Notes: generated by a model from the letters alone, not told the origin. A stretch of 64,000 nt of DNA from Cupriavidus lacunae (GCF_003353055.1 NZ_QKWJ01000005.1:124001-188000); one strand, 5' to 3'. Positions 17,951-28,080 are shown, numbered from the stretch's first letter. Program-made: numbers and translations.

Positions 17951-18736
17951 ATGTCCGACGCAGACAAGTCACCCGGCAAGACGTCCATCCAGGTCATCGA
18001 GCGCATGATGACTCTGCTGGACGCCCTCGCGCAGCACGCCGACCCGGTCAGCCTGAAAGAGCTGTCGCTGGCCACGGGGCTGCATCCCTCCACCGCTCAC
18101 CGCATCCTTAACGACATGGTGGCCTGCCGCTTTGTCGACCGTTCCGACCCCGGCAGCTATCGTCTCGGCATGCGTCTGCTGGAGCTGGGCAACCTGGTCA
18201 AGGCGCGCCTGTCGGTGCGCGACGCGGCGCTGGCGCCGATGCGCGCGCTGCACCGCGTCACCGGCCAGACCGTGAACCTGTCGGTGCGCCAGGGCGACGA
18301 GATCGTCTATATCGAGCGCGCCTACAGCGAACGCTCGGGCATGCAGGTGGTGCGCGCCATCGGCGGCCGCGCCCCGCTGCACCTGACCTCGGTCGGCAAG
18401 CTGTTCCTGGCGGCCGATGAGTCGGCGCGCGTGCGCAACTACGCCACCCGCACCGGGCTGGCCGGGCACACCCGCACCTCGATCACCGACCTGACCAAGC
18501 TGGAGCGCGAACTCAACTGGGTGCGCTCCAACGGCTATGCGCGCGACAACGAAGAGCTGGAGCTTGGCGTGCGCTGCATCGCCGCCGGCATCTATGACGA
18601 CTCGCGCCGGCTGGTGGCCGGGCTGTCGCTGTCGGCGCCGGCAGACCGGCTGCAGGACAGCTGGCTGCAGAACCTGAAGGACACGGCGCTGCTGATCTCG
18701 CGCGGCATGGGCTACGTGACCGAAGCCGCGGCCTGA
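17951..18736 (+). CDS. IclR-family transcriptional regulator
   Basis: A 261-residue IclR regulator with an N-terminal winged helix (SIQVIERMMTLLDALAQHADPVS, then ATGLHPSTAHRILNDM near 40-55). The C-terminal effector domain has GDEIVYIERAYSERSGMQVVR and the ELGVRCIAAGIYD signature. It diverges from lutA-lutB and is therefore the likely regulator of hydroxyacid use. Some IclR proteins bind glyoxylate or pyruvate, consistent with the context but not proof. An AACT stretch rather than a strong Shine-Dalgarno precedes the ATG. Confidence 0.92.
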   Translation: MSDADKSPGKTSIQVIERMMTLLDALAQHADPVSLKELSLATGLHPSTAHRILNDMVACRFVDRSDPGSYRLGMRLLELGNLVKARLSVRDAALAPMRALHRVTGQTVNLSVRQGDEIVYIERAYSERSGMQVVRAIGGRAPLHLTSVGKLFLAADESARVRNYATRTGLAGHTRTSITDLTKLERELNWVRSNGYARDNEELELGVRCIAAGIYDDSRRLVAGLSLSAPADRLQDSWLQNLKDTALLISRGMGYVTEAAA

Positions 18737-18835
18737 TACCGGCTGCACCTTCCCCGCCAACGCGCGGTCTGCCATCACGGCGGTCCACGCGTTTTGCTTT
18801 GGAGCACCGGCCGGCCTAACACAATGGTTTACCCT

Positions 18836-18866
18836 TGGTTTTCAGATAACCAGCAAACCTTATAAT
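18836..18866 (+). promoter_or_regulatory. GntR promoter with inverted repeat; possible leaderless transcript
   Basis: A perfect TATAAT (18861-18866) ends only 8 bases before the gntR-type ATG, so transcription should start at or within a base or two of that ATG. Just upstream is the inverted repeat TGGTT-N7-AACCA (18836-18852), where a FadR-type autorepressor could sit over the -35 region. Confidence 0.5.
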
Positions 18867-18874
18867 CGGCCGCT

Positions 18875-19624
18875 ATGCGAACCCGCGCCGTCACCCTCAC
18901 CGAACAGGTCATCCGCCAGCTGCGCGCCGATATCGAAAGCGGCGCCTACCCCGTCGGCAGCCGGCTGCCGACCGGCAGGCAACTGGCCGAGCAGTACGGC
19001 GTCAGCGCCGCGGTGATCCGCGAAGTCACGGAACACCTGCGCTCGCAGGGTTTCGTCGAGTCCCGCCAGGGGGTTGGCTGCACGGTGCGCTCACGCACCG
19101 GCGCATCCGGCTTCCAGTTGCCGCGCGAACCCGATATCGACGCCAGCGGGCTGGCCGACCTGTACGACCTGCGCATCGACCTCGAAGGCGCCGCCGCGGC
19201 GCTGGCCGCCGTGCGGCGCACCGATGAGGACGTGGCCGCGCTGAGCGCGCTGCTGCAGCGCCTGCATGCCCATCTTTACGATCCGCAGCCGGCTGCGGAT
19301 ATCGACGCGGCCTTTCATATCGGCATTGCCGCCGCCACGCACAATCCGTACTACCGCCAGCTGCTGCAATACCTGAACCTGCAGCTGCACCAGGCCGTGG
19401 CTACCGCACGCGCCAATACGCTGCGCCAGCCAGGACTGGCCGAGGCCGTGCATGCCGAGCATGAAGCGATCGTCGATGCCATCCGCCGCGGCGACGCCAC
19501 CGCGGCCCGCGCAGCAGCCGTGGCGCACCTGCAATGCGCCGCGCGCCGCTTGGGCCTTTCGTTGCGCGCGCGCGCCGATGCCTCGCCGGCAGCCCCCGCC
19601 GCCAGCCACCCTTCCCTTTCCTGA
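18875..19624 (+). CDS. GntR-family (FadR subfamily) transcriptional regulator
   Basis: A 249-residue regulator. The winged helix is at residues 1-75 (LTEQVIRQLRADIESGAYPVGSRLPTGR, written in two parts; EQYGVSAAVIREVTEHLRSQG). It is followed by an all-helical FCD domain with the metal-binding His/Asp pattern (DAAFHIGIAAATHNPYY near 145 and AEHEAIVDAIRRGD near 190). FCD regulators usually sense small carboxylates. It lies 15 bases before a GlcD-type FAD oxidase gene and almost certainly controls it. Its promoter makes a leaderless mRNA likely. Confidence 0.92.
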   Translation: MRTRAVTLTEQVIRQLRADIESGAYPVGSRLPTGRQLAEQYGVSAAVIREVTEHLRSQGFVESRQGVGCTVRSRTGASGFQLPREPDIDASGLADLYDLRIDLEGAAAALAAVRRTDEDVAALSALLQRLHAHLYDPQPAADIDAAFHIGIAAATHNPYYRQLLQYLNLQLHQAVATARANTLRQPGLAEAVHAEHEAIVDAIRRGDATAARAAAVAHLQCAARRLGLSLRARADASPAAPAASHPSLS

Positions 19625-19639
19625 GACCACACCGCCATC

Positions 19640-21052
19640 ATGCAAAACGGACCCTTCGCCCAGCGGCTCACCGAAGCCCTCGGCGCCGACACCGTCCTGA
19701 CCAACCCTGACGACATCGCTCCGTGGCTGTCCGACTGGCGCGGCATCTACCGCGGCCAGGCCCAGGCCGTGCTGCGGCCGCGCACCGTGGATGAGGTCGC
19801 GCGCGCGCTGGCGCTGTGCCAGCAGGCGGCGGTGCCCGTGGTGCCGCGCGGCGGCAATACCGGCTTGTGCGGCGGCGCCACGCCCGACGCGCAGGCGCAA
19901 AACGTGGTGCTGAGCCTGGACCGCATGAACGCAGTGCGCTCGCTCGACACCGTCGCCAACACCTTGGTCGCCGAGGCCGGCTGCATCCTGGGCAACCTGC
20001 GCCGCGCAGCGCAGGACGCCAACCGCTTGCTGCCGCTGTCGCTGGCGGCCGAAGACTCGTGCCAGATCGGCGGCAACCTGGCGACCAATGCCGGTGGTGT
20101 CAACGTCGTGCGCTATGGCATGACACGCGAGCTGGTGCTGGGCGTGGAAGCGGTGCTGCCCAACGGCGAGGTGTTCCACGGCCTGCGCACGCTGCGCAAG
20201 GACAATACCGGCTACGACCTGAAGCAGTTGCTGATCGGCTCCGAAGGCACGCTCGGCGTGATCACCGCCGCGGCGCTGCGGCTGTTCCCGCGCACCGATA
20301 CCCGCTGCGTGGTGCTGGCGGCAGTGGCTTCGCCCGCGCAGTCGCTGGCCCTCTATGAACTGCTGTTCGAACAATGCGGCGCGCGCCTGCAGGCGTTCGA
20401 GTTCTTTACCGGCGATTGCCTGGACCTGGTGCTGACCCATGCCGAGGGCGTGCAGGAGCCGTTCGCGCAGCGCTACCCCGCCTATGTGCTGGTGGAACTG
20501 GCCGACACCACCGACGAAGCGGCACTGAACGCGCTGCTCGAGCGCGTCATCGGTGAAGCGCTCGAGCGCGAACTGTGCCTCGATGCTGCCGTATCTGCCT
20601 CGCTCGCACAACTGCAGGCGCTGTGGAAGCTGCGCGAGGAAATCTCGGAAGCGCAACGCGCCGACGGCCCGCACCTGAAGCACGATGTGTCGCTGCCGAT
20701 CGAACAGATCCCGGCCTTCATGGCCTCGATGCAAACGCGGCTGCGTGCGCTCGATGCCGCCATCCGGCCCTTTGTCTTCGGGCACTTCGGCGACGGCAAC
20801 CTGCACTACAACCTGTCGCGCCCGGCAGGAGCGCCCAAGGACTGGGCGGCCACCCAGGGCGACGCCGTGACCGATGCGGTGCTGGACGAAGTGATGCGCT
20901 ATGGCGGCAGCATCAGCGCGGAGCATGGCATCGGCCAGCTCAAGCGCCATGCCTTCCTGGCCGTCAAGGATCCGCTGGAATTGCGCCTGATGCGCGAGAT
21001 CAAGGCCGTGTTCGATCCCGCCGGGATCATGAATCCGGGCAAGCTGCTCTGA
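19640..21052 (+). CDS. GlcD-type FAD-binding 2-hydroxyacid dehydrogenase
   Basis: A 470-residue flavoprotein of the VAO/GlcD family. The FAD-binding half has VVPRGGNTGLCGGATP near 68 and DSCQIGGNLATNAGGVNVVRYG near 138. The C-terminal half has FVFGHFGDGNLHYN near 377 and the SAEHGIGQLKR motif near 425, whose His belongs to the active site. Family members oxidise D-lactate, glycolate or D-2-hydroxyglutarate. The GDGNLHYN form resembles D-2-hydroxyglutarate dehydrogenase-like proteins, but a CCG partner (LutA) nearby also allows D-lactate or glycolate. It is coupled to the GntR gene and ends at a strong terminator. Confidence 0.9.
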   Translation: MQNGPFAQRLTEALGADTVLTNPDDIAPWLSDWRGIYRGQAQAVLRPRTVDEVARALALCQQAAVPVVPRGGNTGLCGGATPDAQAQNVVLSLDRMNAVRSLDTVANTLVAEAGCILGNLRRAAQDANRLLPLSLAAEDSCQIGGNLATNAGGVNVVRYGMTRELVLGVEAVLPNGEVFHGLRTLRKDNTGYDLKQLLIGSEGTLGVITAAALRLFPRTDTRCVVLAAVASPAQSLALYELLFEQCGARLQAFEFFTGDCLDLVLTHAEGVQEPFAQRYPAYVLVELADTTDEAALNALLERVIGEALERELCLDAAVSASLAQLQALWKLREEISEAQRADGPHLKHDVSLPIEQIPAFMASMQTRLRALDAAIRPFVFGHFGDGNLHYNLSRPAGAPKDWAATQGDAVTDAVLDEVMRYGGSISAEHGIGQLKRHAFLAVKDPLELRLMREIKAVFDPAGIMNPGKLL

Positions 21053-21073
21053 CGGCTGCTGCCGGCACCAATG

Positions 21074-21103
21074 AAAAACGCGCCGCAGGACGGCGCGTTT
21101 TTT
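21074..21103. terminator. Bidirectional terminator between the oxidase and pbpG genes
   Basis: AAAAACGCGCCG, loop CAGGA, CGGCGCGTTTTTT. A-run and T-run on opposite sides make it usable by both convergent genes. Confidence 0.9.
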
Positions 21104-21121
21104 CCGGTCAGGCGCTTTGCG

Positions 21122-22348
21122 TCAGATGCCGCGCGATTGCTGCGAGGCCAGCACCGCGTGCGCGCTGCCCGGGCCCTGCGTCAGGTTCGGCGACGACGGG
21201 AAGCCACGCGGAGGCTGCGGCGACGACAGCGACGGCGAATGCTCCAGCCACTCCTTGACGCGGTTGGCATCGGCAAAGCGCGACAGCTTGCCGACGGAGT
21301 CCAGGAACACCATCACCACATTGCGGCCCTGAACCTTGGCCTGCATCACCAGGCACTGGCCTGCCTCGGAAATAAAGCCAGTCTTCTGCAGCCCGATCTC
21401 CCAGTTGCCGCCGCGCACCAGGCGATTGGTGCTGACATAGTGCTGGGTGCGGCCCAGCACGTTGACCTCATGCTCGGTCTGCGTCGAGAACTCGCGGATG
21501 GTCGGGTTGCGGTACGCGGCATTGACCATGCGCACCAGGTCATTCGCGCTGGACACATTGCTGCTCGACAGGCCGCTGGAATCGACAAAGTGGCTGTCGT
21601 TCATGCCCAGCTCCTGGGCCTTGCGGTTCATCGCCTGCACGAAGGCCGGCAGGCCGCCCGGATAGCTGCGGCCCAGCGCCGAGGCGGCGCGGTTCTCGGA
21701 CGACATCAGCGCCAGCAGCAACAGTTCCTGGCGCGTCAGCTGCGTACCGAAGCGCAGGCGCGAGCTGCTGTGCTTCTCGGTGTCGCGGTCATCCTCGGAG
21801 ATGGTCAGCACTTCGTCCATCGGCAAGCGCGAGTCCATCACCACCAGCGCAGTCATCAGCTTGGTGATCGAGGCGATCGGCAGCACGGCGCTGGCATTCT
21901 TCTGGAACAGCACTTCGTTCGAGTTCTGGTCCATCACCAGGGCCACGCTGGAGCGCAGCGCCAGGGCATCGTCCGTGCCGCGCAGGCCCATGGCTTCGCC
22001 CAGCGAGGGCTTGGCGGGCGTAAACGCGGCACGCACCGGTGCCGCGCGTTGCGCCATCACGACGTGGCGCTTGCCGTTCTTCAATACGATGACCCTGCGC
22101 GAGGGCGTTGCCTCGCTCTTGGCCACCTTGCTGCGAGAGCTCTTGGTAGCCGTCTTCGAAGCACTCTTTTTCTCGGCGTTAGCCGATTTTGCTTGCTTTT
22201 TAGACGTTTTTTGGGTGCTTGCGGACGTGGTGGCCGCGTCGGCCACAGGCGCCGCAACCATCGACACCGACACCAGGACCGCGGCGGCAACGGCGGACAG
22301 GGGCGTGGAGCCGAAGAATCTGGAAAAAATGGAATCAGACCGGAACAT
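21122..22348 (-). CDS. pbpG: D-alanyl-D-alanine endopeptidase, PBP7 type
   Basis: A 408-residue low-molecular-mass penicillin-binding protein (peptidase S11). Residues 1-39 form a signal peptide ending VADAA. A Lys/Ser/Thr/Ala-rich linker covers about 40-80. The catalytic motifs are all present: SITK (SxxK) near 152, SEN (SxN) near 209 and KTG near 315. It should cleave cross-links in periplasmic peptidoglycan. A Pro/Ser-rich C-terminal tail of about 40 residues extends past the catalytic domain and is probably disordered. The upstream 273 bases to the nitroreductase stop hold its promoter, which I could not define. Confidence 0.9.
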   Translation of the reverse strand: MFRSDSIFSRFFGSTPLSAVAAAVLVSVSMVAAPVADAATTSASTQKTSKKQAKSANAEKKSASKTATKSSRSKVAKSEATPSRRVIVLKNGKRHVVMAQRAAPVRAAFTPAKPSLGEAMGLRGTDDALALRSSVALVMDQNSNEVLFQKNASAVLPIASITKLMTALVVMDSRLPMDEVLTISEDDRDTEKHSSSRLRFGTQLTRQELLLLALMSSENRAASALGRSYPGGLPAFVQAMNRKAQELGMNDSHFVDSSGLSSSNVSSANDLVRMVNAAYRNPTIREFSTQTEHEVNVLGRTQHYVSTNRLVRGGNWEIGLQKTGFISEAGQCLVMQAKVQGRNVVMVFLDSVGKLSRFADANRVKEWLEHSPSLSSPQPPRGFPSSPNLTQGPGSAHAVLASQQSRGI

Positions 22349-22621
22349 GATTCGTTCAGCGCATCAGGGATGGCGCTAGTGTAGGAAAGAAAGAAATTGT
22401 TAGCAAGATTAAAGACTTACAGACGCTCCTTAAAGTTCGATTGCCAAACATTTCCACATTGCGAAAAAAGTATGCAATGCATCACGTTCGCTATCGAACC
22501 ACGGTGCGCTTGACCCAAGCGCAGTCCTATTCACCTTACTACCCCTTGGTAACGACGCAGCCAAAACGGGAAAGTCGCTAGCTATATCGGCATCCATCGT
22601 TACATGTTGAAACAGATTTCA

Positions 22622-23344
22622 CTATGAGAGAAAACGCGCGAACCCGCTAACCGGTTCACGTTCCGTGGTCAGCCGGTTTGCAATTGCCTCCGGATCGGCA
22701 AACCCCAGCGACATGCCGCACACCACCATTTCCTCGGGTGGCAGCCGCAGGTGACTGGCAATGATCTTGTGGTACTGCACAAACGCTGCCTGCGGGCAGG
22801 TATCCAACCCGCGCGCCCTGGCGGCGACCATGATGCTTTGCAGGAACATGCCGTAATCCAGCCAGCTGCCCTGCTCCATGATGCGGTCGATGGTGAAGAT
22901 CATCCCCACCGGCGCGTCAAAGAAGCGGAAATTGCGCGCGTGCTGTTCATGCATGCGCGCCTTGTCCTCGCGGCTGATCTCCAGCAGGCCGTACAGGTCC
23001 CAGCCCACCTTGCGCCGCCTGGACAGATAGGGATCGGACCACTCGCGCGGGTAGTACGGATACTCCTCCAGGTACTTGCTGTCGCGCTCCGGGTCCTCGT
23101 AGGCGGCCAGCACATCGGCGCACAGCTTCGCCTTGGCCTCGCCGGACAGCACATAGACGCGCCATGGCTGCGTGTTGGTGCCCGAAGGCGCGCGGCTGGC
23201 CACGGCCAGGATCTCTTCGACGGTGCGGCGCGGCACGGGCGTATCGAGAAAGGCCCGCACTGAACGCCGCGTGAGGATCGCGCGATCCACGCAGTCCGCG
23301 GCGTCCTGCGAACCGAGTTGCATCTCGTGGGACATCTTGTTCAT
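22622..23344 (-). CDS. Nitroreductase-family FMN oxidoreductase
   Basis: A 240-residue nitroreductase-like flavoprotein. FMN-binding segments are ILTRRSVRAFLDTPVP near residue 23, SRAPSGTNTQPWRVYVL near 50 and the C-terminal EEMVVCGMSLGFADPEA near 200. The substrate is unknown; relatives reduce nitroaromatics, quinones or enones. It starts 17 bases after the thioesterase gene on the same strand, so they are probably co-transcribed. The ATG at 23344 follows an AGGAGATGAAC stretch. A slightly later Met is also possible. Confidence 0.9.
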   Translation of the reverse strand: MNKMSHEMQLGSQDAADCVDRAILTRRSVRAFLDTPVPRRTVEEILAVASRAPSGTNTQPWRVYVLSGEAKAKLCADVLAAYEDPERDSKYLEEYPYYPREWSDPYLSRRRKVGWDLYGLLEISREDKARMHEQHARNFRFFDAPVGMIFTIDRIMEQGSWLDYGMFLQSIMVAARARGLDTCPQAAFVQYHKIIASHLRLPPEEMVVCGMSLGFADPEAIANRLTTEREPVSGFARFLS

Positions 23345-23361
23345 CTCCTGTTGCCCCGCCC

Positions 23362-23808
23362 TTACGCTTGCGCGCCCGTCACCACCAACGGCAGCAGCGC
23401 CTCGCGCAGCGCGCCCGGCAGCGGTACCGGCCGGCGCGTGGCGCGATCGACATAGACGTGGACGAAATGCCCTTGCGCGGCGGCGATCTCGTTGTCGCCG
23501 CTGAAGAGCCCGACTTCATAGCGCACGCTCGACGTGCCAAGCCTGGCCACGCGCAATCCCGCTACCACGGTCTCGGGGAAGCTCAGCGACGAGAAGTAGT
23601 TGCACTGCGTCTCGATCACCAGCCCGATGGTGTCGCCCGATGCGACATCGAGCACGCCCTGCCGGATCAGGTAGGTATTCACCACGGTGTCAAAATAACT
23701 GTAGTAGACAACGTTGTTGACGTGGCCATAGACATCGTTGTCCATCCAACGCGTGGTGATCGGCTGGTAGTACGGATAGGCACTGCGCGATTCGGCTTGC
23801 GGTTTCAT
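23362..23808 (-). CDS. Hot-dog fold acyl-CoA thioesterase (4HBT family)
   Basis: A 148-residue hot-dog protein of the 4-hydroxybenzoyl-CoA thioesterase/YbgC group. The catalytic region TRWMDNDVYGHVNNVVYYSYFD near residues 19-41 carries the conserved Asp and the GHVNN motif. It should hydrolyse an acyl-CoA in the cytosol, specificity unknown. I chose the ATG at 23808 over a TTG nine codons upstream. It lies between a DMT exporter gene and a nitroreductase gene on the same strand. Confidence 0.88.
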   Translation of the reverse strand: MKPQAESRSAYPYYQPITTRWMDNDVYGHVNNVVYYSYFDTVVNTYLIRQGVLDVASGDTIGLVIETQCNYFSSLSFPETVVAGLRVARLGTSSVRYEVGLFSGDNEIAAAQGHFVHVYVDRATRRPVPLPGALREALLPLVVTGAQA

Positions 23809-23892
23809 GGGGCGGGAAAGAGACAGGACGGGCAACAGGACGGAATGGGATTACTCTGAAACAGCCGCACCAGCGAAACGAACGCGCGGCGG

Positions 23893-24819
23893 CTAGCGGC
23901 GGATGACAAGCGCGACACCAAGGGCTGCCAGCACCATGCCGGCGGCGGCCAGCGGCGGAAAGCGCTCGCCGAAGAGCAGCCAGGCCATCACTGCGGTGGT
24001 GGGCGGCGTCAGGTACATCAGGCTCGACACCTTGGTCGCCGCGCCCTGCCGGATCAGCAGGAACAGCAGCGAGATCGCGCCGATCGACAGCGCCACCACC
24101 GACCACGCCAGCGCGCCCAGCATGGCGGCATTCCACTGCACCACGCGCGTCTCGAACAGGAACATGAACGGCACGCACGCCAGCGCGGCCGCGGCGAACT
24201 GGATCACCGAGCCCATGCGCAGGTCGAATACCGGGCAGAAGTGCCGCTGGTAGACCGTGCCGACGGTGATGCTGAGCAAAGCGCCGCCCGCCAGCGCCAG
24301 GCTTGCCGGCGTCAGCCCGCTAGCCCCCAGCTTGTTGGCCACCACCAGCGCCACGCCCGCGATGCCCAGCAGCAGCCCCAGCCACTGGCGCGCGCCGATG
24401 CGCTCGCCCATACGCGTGGCGATCGCCGCAGTCAGGATCGGCTGCATGCCGACGATCAGCGCCGATACGCCCGCCGGCATGCCAAGCTTGATCGCCGCCC
24501 ATACGCCGCCCAGGTAGCCCGCCTGCAGCAGCAGGCCAGCCACCGCGATATGACCGACCGCGCGCCAGTCTGTCGCCGCCGTGCCCGGCAGGCGCGGCAG
24601 CGGTACGCGCGCCAGCACCACGAACGGCACCATCAGCACCAGCACGCCGGCAAAGCGCAGGAACAGGAAGGTCATCGGCTCCGCGTAGGGCATGCCGTAC
24701 TTGGCCACGATAAATCCCGTGCTCCAGATCAGCACGAACAGCCACGGCATCGACGCCACCCATAGCGTGGCGCCAGGGCTTGCCGCGGCAGCGCGGCCCG
24801 GCTCCATCACATCGCTCAT
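23893..24819 (-). CDS. DMT-superfamily exporter (EamA family)
   Basis: A 308-residue inner-membrane protein with about ten hydrophobic helices arranged as two EamA repeats. The first begins MPWLFVLIWSTGFIVAKYG and the second LALAGGALLSITVGTVYQRH. Conserved EamA features such as FLFLRFAGVLVLMVPF and MYLTPPTTAVMAWLLFGE are visible. EamA proteins export amino acids or other metabolites. The start overlaps the stop of the HDAC-like gene by 4 bases, so they are translationally coupled. The exported compound may be the product or substrate of that deacetylase. Confidence 0.9.
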   Translation of the reverse strand: MSDVMEPGRAAAASPGATLWVASMPWLFVLIWSTGFIVAKYGMPYAEPMTFLFLRFAGVLVLMVPFVVLARVPLPRLPGTAATDWRAVGHIAVAGLLLQAGYLGGVWAAIKLGMPAGVSALIVGMQPILTAAIATRMGERIGARQWLGLLLGIAGVALVVANKLGASGLTPASLALAGGALLSITVGTVYQRHFCPVFDLRMGSVIQFAAAALACVPFMFLFETRVVQWNAAMLGALAWSVVALSIGAISLLFLLIRQGAATKVSSLMYLTPPTTAVMAWLLFGERFPPLAAAGMVLAALGVALVIRR

Positions 24820-25736
24820 GACGCCACCGCAAGCTGCGCGCGACGCGCGTGATACTGCGCGGCGAGGCGCACGGTCTGCGCGTGGACGGCGACGGTATCT
24901 TCGATCTGGTTGCCGTAGCCACCCGCCATCGCCACCGCCACCGGCAACTGGCGAGCCTGCGCGGCATCGAACACCAGGCGGTCGCGCCGCGCCAGGCCCG
25001 CTGTGGTCAGCCTGAGCCGTCCGAGGCGATCGCCCTCATGCGGGTCGGCGCCAGCCAGGTAGATGAGCAGCTCCGGTTCGAAGCGGCTGAACAGCGTATC
25101 CAGCGCGGCCTGCAGCGCCTGCGCATAGACATCGTCGTCGCAGCCGTCCGGCAGGCCGACGTCCAGGTCGCTGGCTTCCTTGCGGAACGGATAGTTCTTC
25201 TCGCCGTGCAGCGACAGCGTGAACACGGACGGATCGCCCTGCAGGATCGATGCGGTGCCATTACCCTGGTGCACGTCCAGGTCGATCACGGCCACGCGGC
25301 GCACCCCGCCATCGCGCTGCAGCACCCGGGCCGCGATGGCGGCGTCGTTGAAGACGCAGAAGCCACCGCCCTTGTCGGCATAGGCGTGGTGTGTGCCGCC
25401 CGCCAGGTTCACGGCGATGCCCTCGCACAGCGCCGTCCGGCAGGCCTCGATGGTGGCGCCGGCCGAACGCCTCGAGCGCTCCACCATGGCTTCGGACCAC
25501 GGAAAGCCGATCTCGCGCTGGCGCGCCGCGTCGAGCGTGCCAGCCGAGGCCGCCTGCACGTATTCGGGTGTGTGCGCCAGCAACAGGGCATCGTCGCCGG
25601 CGCGCGGGGCCTCCGCCAGGCGCAGGCCCGGCACCTGCGCCGAGACAGCGTCGCGCAGCATGCTGTACTTGCACATCGGGAAGCGGTGCCCGGGTGGCAA
25701 AGGCAGCACAAAGTGGTCGGCGTAGAAGGCGAGCAT
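24816..25736 (-). CDS. HDAC-like amidohydrolase (histone deacetylase family)
   Basis: A 306-residue zinc amidohydrolase of the class II HDAC/acetylpolyamine amidohydrolase superfamily. Active-site segments are GGTHHAYADKGGGFCVFND near 128, RVAVIDLDVHQGNGTA near 155 (zinc Asp and His), and AGADPHEGDRLGRLRLT near 233 (second zinc Asp). In bacteria such enzymes deacetylate small amides such as polyamines. Its stop overlaps the start of an EamA exporter. The 357-base gap upstream separates it from divergent phaP1. The ATG at 25736 begins MLAFYADHFVLPLPPGHRFP, the usual family N-terminus. Confidence 0.9.
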   Translation of the reverse strand: MLAFYADHFVLPLPPGHRFPMCKYSMLRDAVSAQVPGLRLAEAPRAGDDALLLAHTPEYVQAASAGTLDAARQREIGFPWSEAMVERSRRSAGATIEACRTALCEGIAVNLAGGTHHAYADKGGGFCVFNDAAIAARVLQRDGGVRRVAVIDLDVHQGNGTASILQGDPSVFTLSLHGEKNYPFRKEASDLDVGLPDGCDDDVYAQALQAALDTLFSRFEPELLIYLAGADPHEGDRLGRLRLTTAGLARRDRLVFDAAQARQLPVAVAMAGGYGNQIEDTVAVHAQTVRLAAQYHARRAQLAVAS

Positions 25737-25892
25737 GGAGTGGCCTGGCGATTCTGTTCACGTCTTGTTGGATTCCCGGCGGCGGCCAGCCGCGGGGCGC
25801 GGGCAACTTGCGATGGTAGCACCCCTGCCCCACCATCGCCCGGAGGGCTACCGGATGACGGTGCAGCCACTTCCGAGCACCTTCGCAGCAAT

Positions 25893-25945
25893 ATTTTGTG
25901 CATCGCACAAAATCCACTTGACATTGCATCCGGCATCCCTAAAAT
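25893..25945 (+). promoter_or_regulatory. phaP1 promoter with 21-base palindrome
   Basis: Two perfect 9-base arms, ATTTTGTGC and GCACAAAAT, separated by ATC, occupy 25893-25913. Directly after come TTGACA (25918-25923), a 16-base spacer and TAAAAT (25940-25945), a strong sigma70-type promoter. The palindrome just before the -35 is well placed for a repressor. In C. necator the granule-sensing repressor PhaR controls phaP1, so PhaR is the prime candidate. The 5-prime leader is about 140 bases. The rest of the 357-base gap (25737-26093) shows no gene. Confidence 0.7.
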
Positions 25946-26093
25946 GGGAATTGTTGCGGCGCACCAAACCAAGAAATGCGCCTGAACCTACCCATACGCC
26001 TGGGCTGGCCGAAGCGGGTTCAACACCGTCACGGTCCTGACATCTAGGCGGCTTAATTTGCTTGACCTTGAAGTTCACCACTGGAGACCAGCA

Positions 26094-26672
26094 ATGATCC
26101 TCACCCCGGAACAAGTTGCAGCAGCACAAAAGGCCAACCTCGAAACGCTGTTCGGCCTGACCACCAAGGCATTTGAAGGCGTCGAGAAGCTCGTCGAACT
26201 GAACCTGCAGGTCGTCAAGACCACGTTCGCAGAAAGCGTTGACAACGCCAAGAAGGCGCTGTCGGCCAAGGACGCACAGGAACTGCTGGCCATCCAGGCC
26301 GCAGCCGTGCAGCCGGTCGCAGAAAAGACCCTGGCCTACACCCGTCACCTGTATGAAATCGCTTCGGAAACCCAGAGCGAGTTCACCAAGGTAGCCGAAG
26401 CCCAACTGGCCGAAGGCACGAAGAAGGTGCAAGCCCTGGTCGAAAACTTCGCCAAGAACGCCCCGGCCGGTTCGGAATCGACCGTGGCCATCGTGAAGTC
26501 GGCGATCTCCGCTGCCAACAACGCCTACGAGTCGGTGCAGAAGGCGACCAAGCAAGCGGTCGAAATCGCTGAGACCAACTTCCAGGCTGCAGCCACGGCC
26601 GCCACCAAGGCTGCCCAGCAAGCCAGCGCCACGGCCCGTACGGCCACGGCGAAGAAGACGACGGCTGCCTGA
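26094..26672 (+). CDS. phaP1: Polyhydroxyalkanoate granule-associated phasin PhaP1
   Basis: A 192-residue amphipathic helical phasin that coats PHB granules. It begins [19 protein letters not shown] and ends in an Ala/Thr/Lys-rich tail (AKKTTAA) preceded by Ala-rich helix. It matches my memory of C. necator PhaP1 almost throughout, with a few substitutions (for example [10 protein letters not shown]). That is the best single clue to the organism. The open frame runs upstream, but the ATG at 26094 gives the known N-terminus. Codon use is biased to a small set, as in highly expressed genes. It stands alone between its promoter and a terminator. Confidence 0.96.
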   Translation: MILTPEQVAAAQKANLETLFGLTTKAFEGVEKLVELNLQVVKTTFAESVDNAKKALSAKDAQELLAIQAAAVQPVAEKTLAYTRHLYEIASETQSEFTKVAEAQLAEGTKKVQALVENFAKNAPAGSESTVAIVKSAISAANNAYESVQKATKQAVEIAETNFQAAATAATKAAQQASATARTATAKKTTAA

Positions 26673-26852
26673 TAGCTGTCTGAGTTGAAGATGGACCGGC
26701 TGCGGCCGGTCCGTTGGCAAAGCATATCGACGCCTGGCGTTTGCGGTGTGTTTTGCCAACGATGAAGGTAGTGCCCTGCCCGAGTTGCACCGGCGCTGCC
26801 TTGTCTGCCGATGTCTCCTCGGTACCGCGGTCTCCTTGTCCAAAGTATCGTT

Positions 26853-26883
26853 AAGCCCGACCTCTACAGGTCGGGCTTTTTTT
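26853..26883 (+). terminator. Terminator downstream of phaP1
   Basis: AAGCCCGACCT, loop CTAC, AGGTCGGGCTT then further T to 26883. It is 180 bases after phaP1. A weaker GGACCGG/CCGGTCC stem without T-run lies close to the stop near 26694. The rest of 26673-26991 shows no gene. Confidence 0.85.
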
Positions 26884-26991
26884 GTTCTTCACGCTTCCAC
26901 CAGATTGGTCGCCAGTGATCAGCGGCTGTGGCCAGGATGCCTGGTCCGGCAGGAGAGCTGGCCGGTTTCGGGCCTTGACCTGCATGCCGGC

Positions 26992-28076
<1,085 letters not shown>

Positions 28077-28080
<4 letters not shown>

